From an uncultured Prevotella sp. (GTDB taxonomy: Bacteria; Bacteroidota; Bacteroidia; Bacteroidales; Bacteroidaceae): a DNA stretch of 64,000 nucleotides. Within the stretch, counting starts at the first letter, position 1. Every line of letters begins with the position of its first letter. The notes beneath the pieces are model-generated. The model was not told the origin of the DNA and did no database searches. It was given only the letters and a program-made list of their open reading frames with translations. Positions 26,113 through 33,491 of this stretch are shown in pieces. Where the stretch lies: contig CAMIVY010000010.1 of the NCBI GenBank assembly GCA_946402275.1, forward strand, positions 32,482 through 96,481. Reading direction: 5' to 3'. A program made the translations under genes and the position numbers.

Positions 26113-27651
26113 ATGAAAAGAAACAAGATATTCCAAAGCATGGTGGCTGTCCTCGCGACAGCTGCCATGATAGGCTGCAGCAACGACATCAACTTTGCAC
26201 AGCAGTATAATCCGCTGATTGACGGTCAACAGAAAGAAGACCCCGCCAAGCCCGATGAACCCACCGGTGGAGAATACCGTGAGCAGTACCGTCCACAGGT
26301 ACACTTCACGCCAGCCAAGAACTGGATAAACGACCCCAACGGTCTGGTGTATGCCGACGGCACATGGCACCTGTTCTATCAATACAACCCGCAGGGTAAC
26401 GTATGGGGTAACATGTCGTGGGGACATGCCACATCGACTGACCTCATGCACTGGCAGGAGCAGTCCGTAGCCTTGACGCGCGATGCCCTGGGTGCAGTGT
26501 TCAGTGGCTCGTGTGTCATTGACAAGAATAACACCGCCGGATTCGGTGCCAATGCCATGGTAGCTCTTTATACTTCAGCAGGCGAGACGGGCGATGTGGC
26601 CGGCAAGCAGCAGCAGTCTTTGGCCTACTCTACTGATGGTGGCAAGAACTTCGAGCGTTTCTCTGGAAACCCCGTCATCAAGAACGACGACGACAACCTG
26701 CGCGACCCGAAGGTGTTCTGGCATGAAGAGAGCCAGCAGTGGGTGATGGCGCTGGCCAAGGGCTGGAAGATGGGCGTAGAGTTCTATGCTTCCAAGGACC
26801 TGAAGTCATGGAACCACCTCAGCACCTTCTTCGTGCCGTTGGCCGGACGTGCCTCGCTGCAGTGGGAGTGCCCTGACCTGATGAAGATAGGTGACAAGTG
26901 GGTGCTGCTGGTGAGCGTCAACCCCGGCGGTCCCATTCTCGGCTCGGGCATGATGTACTTCACCGGTCAGTTTGACGGCAAGGAGTTCAAGGCCGACAGC
27001 CGCGAGTATCCGCTCTGGCTCGACTATGGTATGGACTGCTATGCCGGTGTAACCTGGAGCAATGCGGGCGACCGCCATATCATGATAGGATGGATGAACA
27101 ACTGGTCGTATGCCGGTGATGTTCCCTGCTCGCCCTGGCGTTCTGCGTTCACCCTGCCCCGTGAGCTGAAGCTCGTGGAGTACGACGGACAGCCTTTGCT
27201 GGCTCAGACCGTTGTCAGCGAGATAGACAAGGTGGCTGGTCAGTGGCAGGCAGCAGGCAGCAGCTTCGATATGAAGGATGCCTATCAGCTGCGCATCAAG
27301 CTGAACTTGGACAAGAACAGTACTATCACCCTGTCGAATGCCAACGGCGAGAAGTACGTGATGGAGGTGAATGCCACCAGGCGCACCATTGCCGCCCATC
27401 GTACTTCCCAGACGGGTAAGACATCGTTTAACGGCTCGTTCTCAGTGCCATCTACGACGGCTCCCCTGAACACTGACGGCAGCAGCGTGACGCTCCTCCT
27501 CTATGTCGATCAGTCATCTGTAGAGCTGTTGACGGAAAATGGCTCTATGTCTATGACCAACCTGGTGTTCCCCACTTCCATCTACAACCAGTTGACGGTG
27601 GAGGGTGCAGACAGCGAGTGTCAGGTTCGCGAACTGAAACGGGTCTGGTAA
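26113..27651 (+). CDS. GH32 fructan hydrolase, lipoprotein (levanase/inulinase type)
   Basis: Cleaves beta-fructosidic bonds of levan or inulin, probably on the cell surface. Lipobox Cys22 (MIGCSND). Full catalytic triad of GH32: Asp74 in WINDPNG (nucleophile), Asp198 in NLRDPKVFW (transition-state stabiliser), Glu252 in ECPDL (acid/base). Five-bladed propeller to about residue 365 and C-terminal beta-sandwich to 512 (VDQSSVELL...LVFPTSIYNQL). As a lipoprotein behind the surface binding protein it could be the endo-acting enzyme, but endo or exo action cannot be read from the sequence. Ends the first transcript of PUL B: a strong terminator follows at 27701. Confidence 0.93.
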   Translation: MKRNKIFQSMVAVLATAAMIGCSNDINFAQQYNPLIDGQQKEDPAKPDEPTGGEYREQYRPQVHFTPAKNWINDPNGLVYADGTWHLFYQYNPQGNVWGNMSWGHATSTDLMHWQEQSVALTRDALGAVFSGSCVIDKNNTAGFGANAMVALYTSAGETGDVAGKQQQSLAYSTDGGKNFERFSGNPVIKNDDDNLRDPKVFWHEESQQWVMALAKGWKMGVEFYASKDLKSWNHLSTFFVPLAGRASLQWECPDLMKIGDKWVLLVSVNPGGPILGSGMMYFTGQFDGKEFKADSREYPLWLDYGMDCYAGVTWSNAGDRHIMIGWMNNWSYAGDVPCSPWRSAFTLPRELKLVEYDGQPLLAQTVVSEIDKVAGQWQAAGSSFDMKDAYQLRIKLNLDKNSTITLSNANGEKYVMEVNATRRTIAAHRTSQTGKTSFNGSFSVPSTTAPLNTDGSSVTLLLYVDQSSVELLTENGSMSMTNLVFPTSIYNQLTVEGADSECQVRELKRVW

Positions 27652-27700
27652 GAAAGAAGTGGTGAGAAGTATCCTCTTACCTCTCACCTCTTGTTATAAG

Positions 27701-27740
27701 TCCACCCTGATAGTTGTGACGACTACGGGGTGGATTTTTT
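27701..27740 (+). terminator. Terminator between the two GH32 genes
   Basis: Stem TCCACCC (27701-27707) with GGGTGGA (27728-27734), an inner TAGT/ACTA pairing, then six T. It makes the second GH32 gene a separate transcription unit. Confidence 0.85.
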
Positions 27741-27769
27741 CGTTACAAAAAGTGCGAAAAATGTTGCAA

Positions 27770-27835
27770 TGAACGTTTTTTCTTATTATATGTATCATAA
27801 TTTATACGATGGAATGGGGGAAAATGATAATTTTG
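27770..27835 (+). promoter_or_regulatory. Regulated promoter of the second GH32 transcript
   Basis: TGAACGTTTTTT at 27770-27781, shared with the susC operator at 19455, and the -7 box TAATTTTG at 27828-27835; no TTTG at -33. Probably the same activator controls both. Confidence 0.5.
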
Positions 27836-27878
27836 CAGCAAAATCATTCAAAATAATTATAACTAAAAACAACAAGAC

Positions 27879-29564
27879 ATGAAGAAACTGTTATTGACAA
27901 TGATGGCAGCAGTGACGATGCTCATGGGAGCAACGGCACAGGTGAACTTCTTCGTGCTGGGCGACAAGCATGCCATGCTGAAGGTGAAACAGGGCGAGAA
28001 GTATCTGCTGTTGCCGGTACAGGAGTCGGAAGAGATTGCGGCTATTGCCGTGCTTAATGGTGACAACGAAATGGTGAAACGGCTGAATGTGAAGCTGGCC
28101 ATTGACCGCATCGATTATTATGTGCCCCTGGAACTGAAGGGTGCCAAGCTTCTAGACATCGAGTTTCACGGTGACCGTCGGCAGAAGGGTGCTGTGGGTG
28201 AGTTTGTCTGCTGGCGCGAGATGAAGTATTCCTCCACGTTCGACACCACCAACCGCGAGCACTTCCGTCCCGTCTATCACCATACCCCGCAGTACGGATG
28301 GATGAACGACCCGAATGGGATGTTTTATAAAGATGGAACCTGGCACTTGTATTACCAGTGGAACCCCTACGGTTCTCAGTGGGAGAACATGACGTGGGGA
28401 CATTCTACCTCGCGCGACCTTATACACTGGGAGGCACAGCCCACGGCTATCGAGGCCGACTGGCTGGGCAGCATCTTCAGCGGCTCATGTGTCGTCAAGG
28501 GCGACGAGGTGGTAGCCATGTACACCTCTGCCGGTCATCACCAGACACAGTCGCTGGCTTTCTCGAAGGACGGTGGACGCACCTTCCAGAAATATGCCGG
28601 CAATCCCGTGCTGACCACCAGCGATGTGGCAGACTTCCGCGACCCGCGTCCGTTCTGGAATGAGGACATCAAGGCATGGAACCTGATTCTGGCTGCCGGA
28701 CAGGAGATGCGCATCTATTCGTCGAAAGACTTGAAGGATTGGAAATATGAGAGTTCATTTGGTAAGGAGTATGGCAATCACGGCGGTGTATGGGAATGCC
28801 CTGACCTGTTCGAAATTAGAAATGAGAAATTAGGAATGAGAAATTGGGTGCTTATTTGCAACATCAACCCCGGAGGACCCTTCGGCGGAAGTGCCACCCA
28901 GTATTTCGTAGGTCAGTTCGATGGCAGGAAGTTCACCTGCGAATCGATGCCTAAGGTGACGAAATGGCTCGACTATGGAAAGGACCACTATGCCACGGTG
29001 TCGTTCTATAATGCACCGGAGAACCGCCATGTCGTACTGGCATGGATGTCCAACTGGCAGTATGCCAACCAGGTGCCCACCAAGCAGTTTCGCTCTGCCA
29101 ACTCGATTCCCCGCGACTTGGGACTGTTCCGTGCCGGCGAGGAGACCTATGTCAGCGTGGTGCCTTCGAAAGAGATGCTGGCACTCCGTGGTAACAAGGT
29201 GAAGAAGCCTACAGAGGCCTGCGAGATTGTCGTTGACGTAAAGAGTCAGGCAGAGATCGTGCTCTCGAATGACAAAGGCGAGCGGGTGGTGATGAAATAC
29301 GATGCTCCACAGCAGACCTTCACCATGGACCGCCAGCAGAGTGGCATCGTAGATTTCAGCGAGGCATTCCCCTGCACGACGGTGGCCCCCACGCATGGCG
29401 TCATCAAACAGCTGCGCATCTTCATAGACCGCTGTAGCATCGAGGTGTTCGATGCCGACGGCAAGATGGCCATGACCAACCTGGTATTCCCTAACCAACC
29501 GTATAACAAGTTGCAGGTGAAGGGAGGAAAGGCGACTATCTTCGAAATTAGAAATGAGAAATGA
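27879..29564 (+). CDS. GH32 beta-fructosidase with N-terminal extension, probably periplasmic
   Basis: Probable exo-fructosidase that releases fructose from imported oligosaccharides. The signal peptide (about 1-20, MLMGATAQ) has no lipobox, so a periplasmic location is likely. Residues 21-125 form an extra N-terminal beta domain. Triad: Asp144 in WMNDPNG, Asp255 in DFRDPRPFW, Glu307 in ECPDL. Residues 312-322 (EIRNEKLGMRN) are encoded by a heptanucleotide repeat (28812-28845) directly after the acid/base motif, and the last residues EIRNEK plus the stop come from a second copy of the same repeat (29544). Otherwise the C-terminal sandwich is complete (IDRCSIEVFDADG, LVFPNQPYNKLQV). Has its own promoter and heads the unit that includes the transporter and fructokinase. 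Confidence 0.92.
   Translation: MKKLLLTMMAAVTMLMGATAQVNFFVLGDKHAMLKVKQGEKYLLLPVQESEEIAAIAVLNGDNEMVKRLNVKLAIDRIDYYVPLELKGAKLLDIEFHGDRRQKGAVGEFVCWREMKYSSTFDTTNREHFRPVYHHTPQYGWMNDPNGMFYKDGTWHLYYQWNPYGSQWENMTWGHSTSRDLIHWEAQPTAIEADWLGSIFSGSCVVKGDEVVAMYTSAGHHQTQSLAFSKDGGRTFQKYAGNPVLTTSDVADFRDPRPFWNEDIKAWNLILAAGQEMRIYSSKDLKDWKYESSFGKEYGNHGGVWECPDLFEIRNEKLGMRNWVLICNINPGGPFGGSATQYFVGQFDGRKFTCESMPKVTKWLDYGKDHYATVSFYNAPENRHVVLAWMSNWQYANQVPTKQFRSANSIPRDLGLFRAGEETYVSVVPSKEMLALRGNKVKKPTEACEIVVDVKSQAEIVLSNDKGERVVMKYDAPQQTFTMDRQQSGIVDFSEAFPCTTVAPTHGVIKQLRIFIDRCSIEVFDADGKMAMTNLVFPNQPYNKLQVKGGKATIFEIRNEK
28812..28845 (+). repeat. Heptanucleotide repeat inside the GH32 gene
   Basis: GAAATTA, GAAATGA, GAAATTA, GGAATGA, GAAATT: nearly five 7-bp units read in frame as residues EIRNEKLGMRN. 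Confidence 0.88.
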
Positions 29565-29640
29565 GTAATGAGGACTCGACCTTTGGTCGCTTCGTACCTT
29601 TAGGTCGAAGAATGAGAAATTATGAATAAGAAATTATGAA
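29544..29640 (+). repeat. Composite dispersed repeat at the end of the GH32 gene
   Basis: Heptamers GAAATTA/GAAATGA/GTAATGA (29544-29571) supply the GH32 C-terminus and stop; then palindromic CTCGACCTTTGGTCG and CTTTAGGTCGAAG segments (29574-29610); then more heptamers up to the MFS start. Confidence 0.8.
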
Positions 29641-30793
29641 TAAGAACAAATCGATTTATCTGATTCCCGTGATGCTCAGCTTCTTCTGCATGGGCTTCGT
29701 GGACCTGGTGGGCATTGCCTCCAATTATGTGAAGGAAGACTTGGGATTGACTGACTCAGTAGCAAACATCTTCCCGTCGTTGGTATTCTTCTGGTTCCTC
29801 ATCTTCAGCGTTCCCACGGGTATGCTGATGAACAAGATAGGCCGTAAGAACACCGTGCTGCTATCGCTGTTGGTGACCGTCGTGTCGCTCTTCATACCCC
29901 TGTTCGACAATTCGTTCGTCACCATGCTTGTCGCATTCTCCCTGCTGGGCATCGGCAATGCACTCATGCAGACCAGCATCAACCCGCTGGCCATGCTCAT
30001 CATCGGCGACAAGAACCTGGCATCCACGCTGACCTTCGGACAGTTTGTGAAAGCCATCGCCTCCTTCCTGGCACCCTATCTCGCCATGTGGGGAGCCACA
30101 CAAGCCATGCCTTCCTTCGGCTACGACTGGCGCGTGCTCTTCCTCGTTTATCTGGTGGTGGGCCTCCTCTCTGCAGCACTCCTTTGGGCAACACCCATCC
30201 AGGAGGAGATGGCCGCAGGCCGCTCATCATCGTTCATGGACTGCATCAGACTGCTCGGCAAGCCCATCGTGCTGCTGTCGTTCTTCAGCATCATGTGCCA
30301 TGTGGGCATTGACGTGGGTACCAACACCACAGCACCGAAGTTGCTGATGGAGCGAGTAGGTATGACGCTCAACGAGGCAGCCTTCGCCACATCGCTCTAT
30401 TTCATCTTCCGTACCATCGGAGCCCTCACCGGTTCCTTCTTCCTCCGCATTATGAAGACACGGTGGTTCTTCATCTTCAGTGTTTGCCTCATGGCAGCAT
30501 CCATGGCACTCATGTTCGGCGGACAGTCGAAGGCAGTGCTCTATACCGCCATCGCACTGGTGGGATACGGCAACTCCAACATCTTCTCCATGGCGTTTTC
30601 CGAGGCACTGCTCTCCGTGCCCGACAAACAGAACGAGGTTTCGGGCCTAATGATCATGGGACTCTTCGGTGGTACCATCTTCCCGCTCATCATGGGATTC
30701 TGTAGCGATGCCATGGGGCAGGCCGGTGCCGTAGCCGTCATGGCCGTCGGTGTGCTCTACCTCTTCACGTATATTCCGAAGGTGAAACATTAA
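29636..30793 (+). CDS. MFS sugar importer (probable fructose permease)
   Basis: Inner-membrane transporter of 385 residues with about 12 predicted helices. N-terminal helix MLSFFCMGFVDLVGIASNY and the loop GMLMNKIGRKNT fit the FucP/glucose-galactose type of the major facilitator superfamily. By its place between a periplasmic fructosidase and fructokinase it should import fructose with protons; that substrate is inference. Starts right after a dispersed repeat and is followed after 54 bp of heptamers by fructokinase. Confidence 0.88.
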   Translation: MNKNKSIYLIPVMLSFFCMGFVDLVGIASNYVKEDLGLTDSVANIFPSLVFFWFLIFSVPTGMLMNKIGRKNTVLLSLLVTVVSLFIPLFDNSFVTMLVAFSLLGIGNALMQTSINPLAMLIIGDKNLASTLTFGQFVKAIASFLAPYLAMWGATQAMPSFGYDWRVLFLVYLVVGLLSAALLWATPIQEEMAAGRSSSFMDCIRLLGKPIVLLSFFSIMCHVGIDVGTNTTAPKLLMERVGMTLNEAAFATSLYFIFRTIGALTGSFFLRIMKTRWFFIFSVCLMAASMALMFGGQSKAVLYTAIALVGYGNSNIFSMAFSEALLSVPDKQNEVSGLMIMGLFGGTIFPLIMGFCSDAMGQAGAVAVMAVGVLYLFTYIPKVKH

Positions 30794-30847
30794 AGATTAA
30801 AAATTAAAGATTAAAAATTAAAGACTAAAAATTAAAGATTAAATATT
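30792..30847 (+). repeat. Eight-unit heptanucleotide array between MFS and fructokinase genes
   Basis: Eight uninterrupted 7-bp units (AAAGATT and AAAAATT alternating, last AAATATT) reach exactly to the ATG at 30848, so they form the fructokinase ribosome-binding region. Confidence 0.9.
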
Positions 30848-31735
30848 ATGGCTAACAAACGTTATGTAGTAGGCCTCGGTGAGGCATTATGGGATGTACT
30901 TCCCGACGGAAAGAAACTAGGTGGTGCGCCTGCTAACTTTGCTTATCATGCAGGACAGTTCGGACTGCAGACACTTGCTGTCAGCGCACTGGGTGAGGAC
31001 GCACTGGCTGATGAGACCATTGAGGCATTGAAGGAGCATGACCTGAACTATCTCATGCCGCGTGTGAAATATCCCACCGGTACGGTGCAGGTGACACTGA
31101 GCGGTGACGGAATACCCGCATACGAGATCAAGGAGAATGTGGCATGGGACAATATCCCCTATACCACTGAGATTGCCGAGGTGGCCAAGAACGCCCGCGC
31201 CGTGTGCTTCGGCTCGCTGGCACAGCGCAACGTCGTGTCGTGGGCTACCATCCGTCAGTTCCTCGACGACACCCCCTCCGACTGCATCAAGATTTTCGAT
31301 ATCAACCTGCGTCAGCAGTTCTATACCAAGGACGTCATCGAGGAGTCGTTCAAGCGTTGCAATATCCTCAAGATCAACGATGAGGAATTGGTGGTTATCA
31401 AGCGGATGTATGGCTACGACGACCTCGACATGCGCGACATCTGCCAGAAGATTCTCGCCGACTATAACCTGAAGATGCTGGTGCTCACCTGTGGCACCAA
31501 CGGTTCCTACGTCTTCGCACCCGGACTCACCTCGTTCCAGGAGACACCCAAGGTGACCGTGGCAGATACCGTAGGTGCCGGCGACTCCTTCACGGGTTCC
31601 TTCTGTGCTGCTATCCTCAACGGCAAGCCCATGGAAGAGGCACACCGCATCGCAGTAGAGGTGTCGGCATACGTCTGCACCCAGAACGGTGCCATGCCCA
31701 CCTATCCCGAGAGTCTGGTGGCTAAAGTGAAATAG
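30848..31735 (+). CDS. Fructokinase, PfkB/ribokinase family
   Basis: Phosphorylates cytosolic fructose with ATP. 295 residues, usual size. N-terminal GEALWDVLPDGKKLGGAPANF (substrate-binding Gly-Gly-Ala-Pro-Asn), and C-terminal ATP/anion-hole motif DTVGAGDSFTG with catalytic base Asp246. Matches the fructokinases of Bacteroides fructan loci. Last gene of the GH32-MFS-kinase transcript; a terminator follows at 31780. Confidence 0.93.
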   Translation: MANKRYVVGLGEALWDVLPDGKKLGGAPANFAYHAGQFGLQTLAVSALGEDALADETIEALKEHDLNYLMPRVKYPTGTVQVTLSGDGIPAYEIKENVAWDNIPYTTEIAEVAKNARAVCFGSLAQRNVVSWATIRQFLDDTPSDCIKIFDINLRQQFYTKDVIEESFKRCNILKINDEELVVIKRMYGYDDLDMRDICQKILADYNLKMLVLTCGTNGSYVFAPGLTSFQETPKVTVADTVGAGDSFTGSFCAAILNGKPMEEAHRIAVEVSAYVCTQNGAMPTYPESLVAKVK

Positions 31736-31779
31736 CAGTTGGCTTTTAGCTATTTGCCAACAGCCAACACCCAACAGCC

Positions 31780-31820
31780 AACACCCCTGTCACCCTATCG
31801 TGGTGCGGGGGTGTTTTTCT
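31780..31820 (+). terminator. Terminator after fructokinase
   Basis: Stem AACACCCC (31780-31787) with GGGGTGTT (31808-31815), inner CACC/GGTG pairing, then TTTTCTT. Preceded by a 14-bp direct repeat CCAACAGCCAACAC at 31757-31784. Confidence 0.82.
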
Positions 31821-31865
31821 TATGCCCCATATTTCAGGGGCATTGGCGATTTTTCTTTCCTTTTT

Positions 31866-31897
31866 CTTGTGCACTTTATTTCTTTTTCCTATCTTTG
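31866..31897 (+). promoter_or_regulatory. Promoter of the outer-membrane barrel gene
   Basis: CTTG at 31866-31869, 20-bp spacer, TATCTTTG at 31890-31897, 22 bp before the ATG at 31920. Confidence 0.65.
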
Positions 31898-31919
31898 TCC
31901 CCGTAATTATGCATTAATT

Positions 31920-33290
31920 ATGAATAAACTACTGACCCGCCTGTTTTCTGTAGCCCTCCTGATGTTGCATACCGTCATGATGAGCGCACAGACCGATTCC
32001 ACGAAGCTCAAGCAGTTGAACTTCGGACTAAACGTAATGACCCACGGTGAAATGATGAACGGCGGACTGCCGTACAGCCGTACCGATGTGCCCGAGAAAC
32101 GCTCCAGTTTCCTGCTTGGCCGCTTCCGTCTCCTGGTAGGCTATGAGCGCCCGTACATCGAGGTGCAGGCCGTCGTACAAAACAAGTCGGTATGGGGCAC
32201 CAGCGGTTCCCAGACCCTCAACCTCTATGAAGGGTGGGTGAAGGCGAAGGCTCCCTGTGGACTCTTCGCACAGTTGGGACGTGTGGCATTGTCCTACGAC
32301 GACGAGCGCATCATCGGTCCTAACGACTTCGCCATGGCTTCCCTGTCCCACGACGTGGTCAGGGTGGGCTATGAGGGGCACGGTCATCAGGCACATGCCA
32401 TCTTCGCTTACAACCAGAACGCCGAGCATGTCTATTCCACTACCTATTACGACAACGGCTCACAGCCCTATAAGACCATGCAGACCTTGTGGTATCACTA
32501 CGACGTGCCCCGCTTCCCGCTGGGTGCCTCGCTGCTCTTCATGAATGTGGGCATGCAGGCCGGCGAGCTGGACCGCCCGGCCGAGGAACCCTCGCAAGGC
32601 GAGAATTCCTCCAAGCCCGCTTCCACCGAATACCAGCAGCTCTATGGCGGCTATCTGAACTTCCACCCCCGCCGCCTCACCCTTGAGGCTGCCTACTACC
32701 GGCAGACGGGAAAGATAGTCAATGCCAACAGCAAGGGAGCCAGCGACATCCGCGCCTGGATGTTAGGCACCAAGGCCACCTTCCAGCCCGCTGACAGTTA
32801 CGGGTTTACCGTCGGCTACGACTACCTCAGTGGCGATGAAGAAGTGATAGCCCCCGATCCTGGCAATATCGGACTCATCCAGCACACCACCAACATGGGC
32901 TTCTGTCCCCTCTTCGGGTCGCGCAATAAGTTCTATGGCATCATGGACTATTTCTATCAGAGTGCCTATGTCAACGGCTTCACCCCCGGACTGCAGAACG
33001 CCTTCATCGGCGGCTTCGGCAATCCCGTGCCTCCGTTGAACATCAGTGCCACCTACCACTACCTTGCCGTGGCAACCTCTGTGGAGCATAGCAAGCGCAC
33101 CCTCGGACACAGCATCGACCTGCAGGCCACCTACACCTTCTCCGACGTCGTGTCCCTGTCGGCAGGCTATACCCTCATGTTCGGCACCGACACCCTGGAG
33201 CGCCTGAAGCGCGAGGCCAGCGAGAAAAGTGCCCGATGGGCATGGTTCTCACTGGTCGTCTCCCCCAAGCTTTTCAGCACCAAATGGTGA
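31920..33290 (+). CDS. Outer-membrane beta-barrel, alginate-export/porin-like
   Basis: 456-residue protein with signal peptide (MNKLLTRLFSVALLMLHTVMMSAQ) and alternating amphipathic strands to the C-terminus. LGRVALSYDDERIIGPNDFA resembles the GRQ-x-YGDERLLG segment of alginate-export-type barrels, so a passive sugar or solute porin is the best guess. I start it at 31920, just behind the promoter; the frame is open for 40 codons upstream but those cross the terminator. Monocistronic, between two terminators, directly after the fructan genes; a role in fructan uptake is possible but unproven. Confidence 0.68.
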   Translation: MNKLLTRLFSVALLMLHTVMMSAQTDSTKLKQLNFGLNVMTHGEMMNGGLPYSRTDVPEKRSSFLLGRFRLLVGYERPYIEVQAVVQNKSVWGTSGSQTLNLYEGWVKAKAPCGLFAQLGRVALSYDDERIIGPNDFAMASLSHDVVRVGYEGHGHQAHAIFAYNQNAEHVYSTTYYDNGSQPYKTMQTLWYHYDVPRFPLGASLLFMNVGMQAGELDRPAEEPSQGENSSKPASTEYQQLYGGYLNFHPRRLTLEAAYYRQTGKIVNANSKGASDIRAWMLGTKATFQPADSYGFTVGYDYLSGDEEVIAPDPGNIGLIQHTTNMGFCPLFGSRNKFYGIMDYFYQSAYVNGFTPGLQNAFIGGFGNPVPPLNISATYHYLAVATSVEHSKRTLGHSIDLQATYTFSDVVSLSAGYTLMFGTDTLERLKREASEKSARWAWFSLVVSPKLFSTKW

Positions 33291-33318
33291 TAAATGTACG
33301 ATTTACACCTCTATATCC

Positions 33319-33353
33319 AGTCCACTCTTTTTCTCAGGGAGTGGACTTTTATT
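33319..33353 (+). terminator. Terminator after the barrel gene
   Basis: 9-bp stem AGTCCACTC (33319-33327) with GAGTGGACT (33339-33347), 11-nt loop, TTTATTA after it. Confidence 0.85.
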
Positions 33354-33391
33354 ATGTTGAAAATCAGTGATTTATGATTTCTATGATTCTC

Positions 33392-33451
33392 CAACCGTCC
33401 ACTTTTCCTATTAACAACGGTTGCGGGCACTCCTTTTTTTCCATAATTTTG
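33392..33451 (+). promoter_or_regulatory. Promoter region of the beta-glucan PUL with a small dyad
   Basis: GTTG at 33420-33423, 20-bp spacer, TAATTTTG at 33444-33451. An inverted repeat CAACCGT (33392-33398) / ACGGTTG (33417-33423) overlaps the -33 position and could be the site of the SusR-like regulator. Confidence 0.55.
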
Positions 33452-33491
33452 CAGCCGAAATCTAACAAAAATATCACTAACCAAAAAAAGT

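Noticed and set aside
31800..31919. Upstream extension of the barrel protein to 31800
   Set aside because: It would start inside the fructokinase terminator and precede the promoter; no signal peptide would result.
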